Of a stretch of 5,359 bases of DNA, positions 1 through 5,359 are shown piece by piece. Every line of letters begins with the position of its first letter. The first letter of the stretch is position 1. The notes beneath the pieces are model-generated. The model ran no database searches. It had not been told where the DNA came from and worked only from the letters and a program-made list of their open reading frames with translations. The translations under genes and the position numbers were made by a program. The DNA is taken from the NCBI GenBank assembly GCA_002359185.1, contig DEML01000050.1, forward strand, positions 91,851 to 97,209. Reading direction: 5' to 3'. The stretch is from Planctomycetaceae bacterium UBA2671. Its GTDB lineage: Bacteria; Planctomycetota; Planctomycetia; Planctomycetales; Planctomycetaceae.

Positions 1-101
1 TTCAAACCTTCAGCGTTCGGTAATTGTGTTTCATCGCTGTACGCGACCGGCAAGAAAAAAACATAATTCAAGCACAGCATTGCAAGAAACGAAAGATACA
101 T
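1..101 (-). CDS. Partial 5' end of a probable secreted protein (runs off the left edge)
   Basis: An ATG at 101-99 on the minus strand opens a frame that stays open for 33 codons to the window edge. The first 22 or so residues look like a Sec signal peptide: MYLSFLAMLCLNYVFFLPVA, then YS and DETQLPN. They form a hydrophobic core with a plausible cleavage site after A-Y-S, although the n-region lacks a Lys or Arg. The family cannot be named because only about 11 mature residues are visible. There is no good Shine-Dalgarno; a GGA directly abuts the ATG. This frame closes upstream at a TAA near 143, and a GTG at about 137 is an alternative start, but that would bury the signal peptide. The gene lies 107 bp after the DUF1501 stop on the same strand, so it may be a third member of the operon. 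The hydrophobic N-terminus could be chance, hence moderate confidence. Confidence 0.55.
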   Translation of the reverse strand, partial: MYLSFLAMLCLNYVFFLPVAYSDETQLPNAEGL

Positions 102-164
102 TCCGATTTTTGTTTGTTGGCAGTTTTCAGAGTAGCGAAACACGTCTTATTCCCGATATTTGCA

Positions 165-226
165 AGTGAGATCTGTAGTCAAAATGAACAAGATATTAAC
201 GACAAAAGTTAAGACAAGATCTCACT
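165..226. repeat. 10-bp perfect inverted repeat flanking the DUF1501 stop codon
   Basis: AGTGAGATCT at 165-174 is repeated as its reverse complement AGATCTCACT at 217-226, with a 42-base spacer that contains the DUF1501 stop. The right arm lies within the last codons of the gene. The loop is long and no U-run follows on the minus-strand transcript, so it does not look like an intrinsic terminator. The core AGATCT is itself a palindrome, which makes a chance match easier. No other terminator is visible between this gene and the next. Confidence 0.25.
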
Positions 227-1657
227 GACTACCTTGCCGTGAACATCCGTTAGACGGAAGTCACGCCCCTGAAAGCGGTATGTGAGATCCTCGTGATTGA
301 TTCCCAGGCAGTGCAACAGAGTAGCATGAAAGTCATGAACGTGAACGGGATTTTCGGCGATATTGTAACAGTAGTCATCCGTCTGGCCGTAACTGATTCC
401 TGGTTTGATGCCTCCACCGGCCATCCAGATTGAGAAACATCGAGGATGATGGTCTCGACCAAATGTGTTGGGATTGCCTTGAGAATAAACAGTGCGGCCA
501 AATTCACCTGCCCAAATGACAAGCGTTTCGTCAAGCATACCGCGTTGTTTTAAATCCTGAATCAGTCCAGCTGAGCCCTGGTCGGTTTCCTTCGCAAGCG
601 TCGGCAGATATTTCTGCACATTACTGTGATGATCCCATCCGCGATGAAAAACCTGAATGAAACGCACACCACGTTCTGCAAGTCGCCGTGCTAACAGACA
701 ATTGGCGGCATGCGAACCGGGCTGCTTTGCGTCCTCTCCATATAGATCGAACGTGCTGGCAGGTTCGTCGGAAGTGTCTGCCAGTTCGGGGACAGATGTC
801 TGCATGCGATAGGCCATTTCGTATTGAGCGATCCTGGACGAAATTTCCGGATCACCGATGGCCTCTTCGTGCATGCGATTCAGTTTTTCAAGCCGGTCGA
901 GCATCGTGCGGCGGTCAGAATTGGAACGGCCAGTGGGGTCATTCAGATACAATACCGGATCGCCCTGGCTGCGAAACTTCACCCCTTGATATTTCGATGG
1001 AAGAAAACCGCTGCCCCACAGACGATCGTAAAGCGGTTGAGCCTGATGAAACGTGTTCTTGGTGAGCAACACCACAAATGAAGGCAGATCCTGAGTTTCG
1101 CTGCCAAGACCGTAGCTCAGCCACGCTCCTATGCTTGGCCGACCCGGTTGTTGGTTTCCGGATTGAAAGAACGTGATCGCCGGATCATGATTAATCGCTT
1201 CTGTGTGCATCGAACGAATCACACAAATGTCGTCGACAACATTCGACATGTGCGGTAATAGCTCGCTGAGCCACGTTCCCGACTGTCCATGCTGTTGGAA
1301 ATTCCAAGGCGATTTGACAACGGTGAAGTTCTTTTGTCCGGCTGTCATGCCGGTCAGTCGTTGCCCCTGCCGAATGCTGTCCGGCAATTCTGTGCGATCG
1401 AGTTTGTTAAGTGACGGTTTGTAGTCGAACAGATCGACCTGCGACGGCGCTCCCGATTGCAACAGATAAATCACCCGCTTCGCTTTCGGTGCGAACTGAG
1501 ACAGCTGACTGACGACATCCGGTACCGGATTCGCATGGGCCGGCATGGATTCATTCATCAAAGACGCCAGCGCGGCGACACCAATACCGGTGCAACTGCG
1601 ACCGAAGAAGTGTCGCCGATTTTGTAGGAGTTGAGATTCCTGAATTGGGTTGTTCAC
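209..1657 (-). CDS. DUF1501 family protein, Tat-exported, alkaline-phosphatase/sulfatase-like fold
   Basis: This is a 482-residue member of the DUF1501 family, abundant in Planctomycetota, with a length usual for the family. The N-terminus is a twin-arginine signal: N-R-R-H-F-F-G at 13-19, a hydrophobic stretch at about 22-34, and a likely cleavage site after A-H-A at 40-42. The mature protein has family hallmarks: IYLLQSGAPSQVDLFDYKP at 63-81, RSMHTEAINHDPA at 148-160, H-R-G-W-D-H-H at 338-344, W-A-G-E-F-G-R-T at 382-389, G-R-D-H-H-P at 400-405 and V-H-D-F-H-A-T at 440-446. The His/Asp-rich C-terminal half resembles the metal-binding part of the alkaline phosphatase superfamily. That fold link is established only by homology, and the substrate is unknown. 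The start is GTG (1657-1655) with AGGA 9 bases upstream; the next Met is residue 34 and would remove the Tat motif. The gene lies 66 bp after the cytochrome-type gene and is probably co-transcribed. Export through Tat suggests the protein folds, perhaps with metal, in the cytoplasm. Confidence 0.93.
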   Translation of the reverse strand: MNNPIQESQLLQNRRHFFGRSCTGIGVAALASLMNESMPAHANPVPDVVSQLSQFAPKAKRVIYLLQSGAPSQVDLFDYKPSLNKLDRTELPDSIRQGQRLTGMTAGQKNFTVVKSPWNFQQHGQSGTWLSELLPHMSNVVDDICVIRSMHTEAINHDPAITFFQSGNQQPGRPSIGAWLSYGLGSETQDLPSFVVLLTKNTFHQAQPLYDRLWGSGFLPSKYQGVKFRSQGDPVLYLNDPTGRSNSDRRTMLDRLEKLNRMHEEAIGDPEISSRIAQYEMAYRMQTSVPELADTSDEPASTFDLYGEDAKQPGSHAANCLLARRLAERGVRFIQVFHRGWDHHSNVQKYLPTLAKETDQGSAGLIQDLKQRGMLDETLVIWAGEFGRTVYSQGNPNTFGRDHHPRCFSIWMAGGGIKPGISYGQTDDYCYNIAENPVHVHDFHATLLHCLGINHEDLTYRFQGRDFRLTDVHGKVVSEILS

Positions 1658-1666
1658 GTGTTGTAT

Positions 1667-1670
1667 TCCT
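1667..1670 (-). promoter_or_regulatory. Ribosome binding site that supports the GTG start of the DUF1501 gene
   Basis: AGGA on the minus strand lies 9 bases before the GTG codon at 1657-1655. It supports the non-ATG start, which is the only start that retains the twin-arginine signal. Confidence 0.6.
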
Positions 1671-1723
1671 GTTCTTTGCAGTTAGTGGGCGTCTGTCGAG
1701 AAATGAAAGGTGCCCATCAGTCG

Positions 1724-4700
1724 TTACTCTTTTGTAATCGCTTCGTCCAGATTCAAATACAATCTTGCAATCGTGGCGAACGCAGCCAACTGCGATTGAT
1801 CCAGTGTGGAGTCGAATTCCGATTCACCCACCTGCAATATCTTCAATGCCGTCTGAGGTGAGGCGGCCATTTTACGTCGTTCAGACTCAAACGCTTCCAT
1901 AAACGCCTTCATCTCAATCTCCGTCGGTTTGCGTGCTGTGACCAGCCGGAATCCAAACGTCAGCTTATCTTCCAGTCGCAATGCATCGTACTTCATCATT
2001 CTTTCACCAAGATGCCGGGCAGCCTCAACGAATTGCACACTATTTAAAAGAACAAGCGCTTGTGATGGCGTATTCGTTCGCGAACGACGAATTGTGCAGA
2101 ACTCACGTTCGGGGGCATCCAGAATCTTCAGCATCGGCGAAGGAACGGTTCGCTTCCAGAATGTGTAAATGCTGCGACGGTAGAGGTCGTCGCCACTGCC
2201 CTGCGGATATTCTTTGGAATAGCCCGGACGATTATTCAGCTCCATCCAGAGTCCGACAGGCTGATAGGGGTAGACGCTTTTTCCGCCCAGCTGATTTACC
2301 ATCAGCCCACTCGCCAGCAGTGCTGCATCGCGAATTTCCTCACCATCAAGTCTCATGCGGGGGCCTCTTGCAAGCCATAGGTTTTCTGGATCGGCCTGGT
2401 ATGCCTCTGCTCCAACTCGCGATGTCTGTCGATACGTTGCCGACGTCATCATTAAACGTTGAATGTGTTTTACGTCCCAGCCGCTACGGATGAATTCTGT
2501 CGCCAGCCAATCCAGTAATTCCGGATGACTTGGCAGAGATCCCTGGACACCGAAGTCTTCTGAGGTTTTCACGAGCCCGATTCCGAACAGACGTTGCCAG
2601 TAACGATTCACAGCAACGCGGGCCGTCAGCGGGTGTACAGGGGCCACCAACCATTCGGCAAATCCCAACCGATTGGCAGCAGCGTTTTTTTGCATCGATG
2701 GGAACACGGCGGGAATACCTGCCGAGACTTCGTCTGTCGGTTCGTTGTACTGTCCTCGATGCAACACATGGGTTTTGCGAGGCTGAGGCATGTCCTGCAT
2801 GATCATCGTTGCAGGGAACGCGCTGGCCAGTTGCTGTTCGATTTCCTTGACACGCTGTTTGAGATCACTTTGAGGATCGTGATGTGCAATGAAGTAGTCT
2901 CGCAGCTTAGCAATGTCGTCTGCAGAGCGAGCCGATTTGTCTGTGGCTGCGATAAGACGAATTTCAGCTGGTATTCCCTTAAGACGGAGATCTCTTTCCT
3001 GATCGGTCGTGACGGATAGCCGTGCCCGACCGATACCGTGAGTCGCGAAACCGGCCTCATGCCGCAGGCGAAATCGCAACATGGTCCCTCCAGAAAATCC
3101 GAACGGAATTTCTGCAACGAAAATCGCTGTTGCAGGTTCCTTACGAGTCGGACCGTCAACCGCCCAGCCATCGTTGTTGGCAACTGTGCCGTTGATTGCC
3201 TTGGCAATTTCGTAGTTTACCTGTTCGTAATCCGAGATTGCTCGTGCAAATTTCACAGTCTGAGTCTTCGAATTATCAACAACCGAAACTGCTGTTAATT
3301 CAAACTCGCTGAGCACAAAGTTCGAATTGGAGTGTCGCCCGGGACCGTTGTTGGGGAGCGACTCATGAGTTAACGCTTCCAGACGAATAGCCGTGATATC
3401 AACGGCATCGGTCCGGGAGCTAATGTCATAGATGTCCTGCCGCGGATTCGCACCGCCCGCTAGAACGGAATGATCCTCAAGTGGCGTGAGCGTCGAACCG
3501 CCTGATGACTTTAGAGTTTCCGGGATGAGAACCTTCCAGCCGCCAACAGGTGACTTTGCGATTTGCTCCGTCCATGTATCGAGGTAGGAATCAAGATCGA
3601 CAGGGTTATCCAGTTCAGCATGCAATTCGAGAAGCTTTGATTCTAATTCTTGCTGTCGATTACTTGCCAGCGGCGATGGAATTGTGTCGCTGGGAGTGAA
3701 GCCTCGCATGCCTCGTTCCGGCACCTGATTGAAGAACGAATACAGCTGATAGAACTCACGCTGAGAAATCGGATCATACTTGTGGTCATGACACCGAGCA
3801 CACCCGATGGTCAGCCCCATCCAGACTCCACCGGTGGTAATCACTCGATCCATCACATATTCCGTGCGGTATTCTTCATCGATAATCCCGCCTTCAATGG
3901 TGATGCCATGATTACGATTGAATCCCGTCGCGAGTCGTTGTTGAGCTGTCGCATTTCGAAGCAGATCACCCGCCAGTTGCTCAATCGTGAATTGATCAAA
4001 CGGCATGTTGCGATTGTACGCGTCGATGACCCAATCGCGCCAGACCCATTGTTCTCGTTCGGTGTCATACTGGTAACCGTTGGTGTCGGCATATCGAGCC
4101 AGATCCAGCCAGTGCCGAGCCATGTGTTCGCCGTATGCCGGCGACTGCAGATATCGATGGAGCATTTGCTCATAGGCTTGATCTGACTGGTCCGTCAGGT
4201 ATTCATCGACTTCGTCAATAGTTGGGGGCAAACCTGTCAGGTCGAACGCCACTCGTCGAATCAGCGTTTCTCGAGTCGCTTCGGAGACTGGCTTCAATTG
4301 CTTATCGAGCAATCGCGCGAACACAAAGTGATCGATTTCGTTCCGCGGCCAATCACTGCCTCCAGATTTTGGCACGACTGGTGTTACGACTGGGGCAAAC
4401 GCCCAGTGAGACTGATACTCAGCACCGTTTTTGATCCACGCTTTCAATAATTCGATTTGCTTCTGATCAAGTGCCTTAGGACCATCGGCAGGCGGCATTC
4501 GCACATCTGGATCTTGCGAAGTGACGCGTCGAATGATTTCACTGGCGCTAATATCGCCCGGCACTATGGCTCTCGCTCCGGAATCGCCTGCAACTGTGGC
4601 AGCATCACGCTGATCCAATCGCAGCCCACTTTCACGAGTCGCCGAGTCCGGCCCATGGCAAGTGAAACAGTGATTCGAGATGATCGGGAGAATGTCTTTT

Positions 4701-4792
4701 TGAAAATCAACAACATCCTCAGCAAAGACGTTTGCGATCAATAGCACTCCGTACACAGCGAAAAAAATCAGTGGAAAACGCATGTCATACAT
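1724..4792 (-). CDS. Secreted planctomycete cytochrome-type protein (PSCyt1 + DUF1549 + DUF1553)
   Basis: This 1022-residue protein has the classic planctomycete layout. A Sec signal peptide spans residues 1-24, with cleavage after V-F-A. The PSCyt1 cytochrome-c-like domain spans about 27-125, with heme motif C-F-T-C-H at 42-46 followed by G-P-D, and R-M-P-P at 98-101, whose Met99 is a candidate axial ligand. DUF1549 spans about 150-356, including D-L-T-G-L-P-P at 183-189, H-W-L-D-L-A-R-Y-A-D at 226-235 and a second heme-type motif C-A-R-C-H at 330-334 followed by D-H-K-Y-D-P. A beta-rich central region spans about 416-612 and includes N-F-V-L-S-E-F-E at 490-497. DUF1553 spans about 707-965, including T-N-T-P-S-Q-A-L at 200-207 of that stretch. 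The first ATG (4792-4790) is preferred because AAAGGA lies 11 bases upstream; the second Met (residue 4) is 20 bases from it. The protein probably carries heme c in the periplasm and passes electrons to an unknown partner. The DUF1501 gene follows by 66 bp, the usual arrangement. The enzymatic activity is unknown. No truncation or frameshift is seen. Confidence 0.95.
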   Translation of the reverse strand: MYDMRFPLIFFAVYGVLLIANVFAEDVVDFQKDILPIISNHCFTCHGPDSATRESGLRLDQRDAATVAGDSGARAIVPGDISASEIIRRVTSQDPDVRMPPADGPKALDQKQIELLKAWIKNGAEYQSHWAFAPVVTPVVPKSGGSDWPRNEIDHFVFARLLDKQLKPVSEATRETLIRRVAFDLTGLPPTIDEVDEYLTDQSDQAYEQMLHRYLQSPAYGEHMARHWLDLARYADTNGYQYDTEREQWVWRDWVIDAYNRNMPFDQFTIEQLAGDLLRNATAQQRLATGFNRNHGITIEGGIIDEEYRTEYVMDRVITTGGVWMGLTIGCARCHDHKYDPISQREFYQLYSFFNQVPERGMRGFTPSDTIPSPLASNRQQELESKLLELHAELDNPVDLDSYLDTWTEQIAKSPVGGWKVLIPETLKSSGGSTLTPLEDHSVLAGGANPRQDIYDISSRTDAVDITAIRLEALTHESLPNNGPGRHSNSNFVLSEFELTAVSVVDNSKTQTVKFARAISDYEQVNYEIAKAINGTVANNDGWAVDGPTRKEPATAIFVAEIPFGFSGGTMLRFRLRHEAGFATHGIGRARLSVTTDQERDLRLKGIPAEIRLIAATDKSARSADDIAKLRDYFIAHHDPQSDLKQRVKEIEQQLASAFPATMIMQDMPQPRKTHVLHRGQYNEPTDEVSAGIPAVFPSMQKNAAANRLGFAEWLVAPVHPLTARVAVNRYWQRLFGIGLVKTSEDFGVQGSLPSHPELLDWLATEFIRSGWDVKHIQRLMMTSATYRQTSRVGAEAYQADPENLWLARGPRMRLDGEEIRDAALLASGLMVNQLGGKSVYPYQPVGLWMELNNRPGYSKEYPQGSGDDLYRRSIYTFWKRTVPSPMLKILDAPEREFCTIRRSRTNTPSQALVLLNSVQFVEAARHLGERMMKYDALRLEDKLTFGFRLVTARKPTEIEMKAFMEAFESERRKMAASPQTALKILQVGESEFDSTLDQSQLAAFATIARLYLNLDEAITKE

Positions 4793-4913
4793 TTTGAAAA
4801 TATTCCTTTGGAAGGGCTGTTCTGCGCTCAGGGCATCAACTTCAGTTAGCGATCAATTGTCGGTTCAAAGTTCGCTTGTTGTGTACGCACCTCCTCTTCC
4901 TGAACCCCTTTTC
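4793..4913 (-). other. Leader / intergenic stretch upstream of the two-gene operon
   Basis: This stretch lies between the decayed SIS gene and the PSCyt1/DUF1549/DUF1553 start and presumably holds the operon promoter and 5' leader. I could not identify a convincing -35/-10 pair. Its one marked feature is a purine-rich run on the minus strand (about 4890-4916) that ends in a perfect AGGAGG at 4895-4890, with no start codon at a usable distance downstream. GGTTCA (within AGGGGTTCAGG) and TGAACC form a short 6-bp inverted repeat around it, which is too weak to call a structure. Confidence 0.4.
4804..4809 (-). promoter_or_regulatory. Probable ribosome binding site of the PSCyt1/DUF1549/DUF1553 gene
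   Basis: AAAGGA on the minus strand lies 11 bases before the first ATG (4792-4790) and 20 bases before the in-frame ATG at 4783-4781. The spacing is slightly long, but it favours the first ATG. Confidence 0.5.
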
Positions 4914-5359
4914 CTAAATGATGCGCGAAATCAATACTTCAAATAAGCACAGATTCTACATTTAAAACACTATTCCCGTTGGCATAAATCACAGGAACGC
5001 CAGTTTAAAAATGTCATCCGTAAAATTGCCAATCGTCGAATCCTGTTTGACCGTCAGCAAGACAATCGTTACGACAAACGCCCCAACACGCTTTGCAAAA
5101 CCAATCAACTGCTCCGTCTCTTCTGAACGAGAAATCACAACCAGCAGATCGCCTGCGTTAATCGCAGTCGTAACGATTTCTAAGACACCGCTGTCGTCGT
5201 GACCGCCATGTATCAACCGCATTGCCAAGAAGTTTTTTAACATGTTTCGATCGACCAACATCCACAATAAATAATAATACGGTTCACTTTTTCCAGCAAC
5301 AAAGTCTACTGATCGGTATACAACTCGTTGGTCGCGTCTAAATGACCGTGCGCGATTAT
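4914..5359 (-). pseudogene. Decayed SIS-domain gene resembling 6-phospho-3-hexuloisomerase (HxlB/PHI), 5' end outside the window
   Basis: The longest intact piece (about 5267-4989) reads A-M-R-L-I-H-G-G-H-D, then AINAGDLLVVISRSEETEQL, G-F-A-K-R-V-G-A and D-S-T-I-G. This matches the order of conserved blocks in PHI: the AMRLxHLG helix, the GDLLxxISxSGET sugar-phosphate loop, and the DSxLGxLAD segment. Upstream pieces continue in other frames. L-L-L-E-K-V-N-R-I-I-I-Y-C-G is at 5302-5261, after an in-frame TAG at 5308-5306. V-G-R-S-K-H-V at 5259-5239 restores the G-R-S motif and is followed by a shift near a run of six T (plus strand, 5233-5238). Downstream, TGA at 4991-4989 and further stops interrupt the frame before L-F-E-V-L-I at 4946-4929, which recalls the family's C-terminal G-S-L-F-E-Q block. 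The usual S-G-E-T is S-E-E-T here. PHI isomerises hexulose-6-phosphate in the ribulose monophosphate pathway; this copy should be inactive. KdsD/GutQ-type isomerases are a less likely source, because the AMRLIH block is PHI-like. Sequencing error could explain one or two shifts but hardly all of them. Confidence 0.65.

Noticed and set aside
24..212. 62-codon open frame on the plus strand
   Set aside because: It overlaps, in antisense, the signal-peptide-like start at 1-101 and the gap after the DUF1501 gene. Its translation has no recognisable motif.
688..1124. Open frames on both strands inside the DUF1501 gene
   Set aside because: They are other-frame shadows of a clearly conserved gene, rich in Arg, Cys and Trp, with no family features.
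1684..1717. Possible hairpin (TGGGC / GCCCA) between the two large genes
   Set aside because: The stem has only 5 pairs with a loop of about 21 bases and no U-run, so it is too weak for a terminator or processing site.
1929..3298. Several plus- and minus-strand open frames of 79-170 codons inside the DUF1553 and central part of the large gene
   Set aside because: The conserved minus-strand protein explains the sequence. The shadow translations show no domains and have atypical composition.
3650..4744. Plus-strand open frames (up to 178 codons) and one minus-strand frame opposite the DUF1549/PSCyt1 part
   Set aside because: They are shadows of the coding frame that carries the C-A-R-C-H and C-F-T-C-H motifs.
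5011..5202. 63-codon open frame on the plus strand
   Set aside because: It is antisense to the SIS-domain relic. The family match lies on the minus strand.
4989..5267. Treating the 92-codon minus-strand frame as an intact small protein
   Set aside because: It would start at TTG, lacks the G-R-S block, which sits in another frame just upstream, and ends in mid-domain. A frameshifted remnant fits better.

Overview
The window looks like a piece of a Planctomycetota chromosome (Pirellulaceae/Planctomycetaceae type). The main evidence is a pair of protein families that is hugely expanded in that phylum and rare elsewhere: a secreted cytochrome-type protein with PSCyt1, DUF1549 and DUF1553 domains, followed directly by a Tat-exported DUF1501 protein. 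Base composition appears moderate, near 50% GC by eye, with no obvious shift between the two large genes.

All supported genes read on the minus strand, so the transcription order runs from right to left. At the right edge (4914-5359) is a decayed SIS-domain gene resembling 6-phospho-3-hexuloisomerase (HxlB/PHI). Its family motifs are spread over three reading frames and interrupted by stops, and its 5' part lies beyond the window. A leader of about 120 bp (4793-4913) follows, then the 1022-residue PSCyt1/DUF1549/DUF1553 gene (1724-4792). After a 66 bp gap comes the 482-residue DUF1501 gene (209-1657), which starts at GTG. After a further 107 bp, a third minus-strand gene appears to start at position 101 and run off the left edge. 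Only a signal-peptide-like N-terminus of it is visible.

The two large genes probably form an operon. The first product carries a Sec-type signal peptide and two CxxCH heme-c motifs. The second carries a twin-arginine signal and an alkaline-phosphatase/sulfatase-like fold. Both should act outside the cytoplasm. Such pairs are often suspected of roles in breakdown of complex (often sulfated) polysaccharides, but no biochemical role is firmly established for either family, so this remains inference. There is no sign of a phage, transposon, CRISPR array, tRNA or rRNA. The window is mostly ordinary for a planctomycete. The most noteworthy items are the multi-frame hexuloisomerase relic and the undescribed redox/hydrolase partnership of the main pair.
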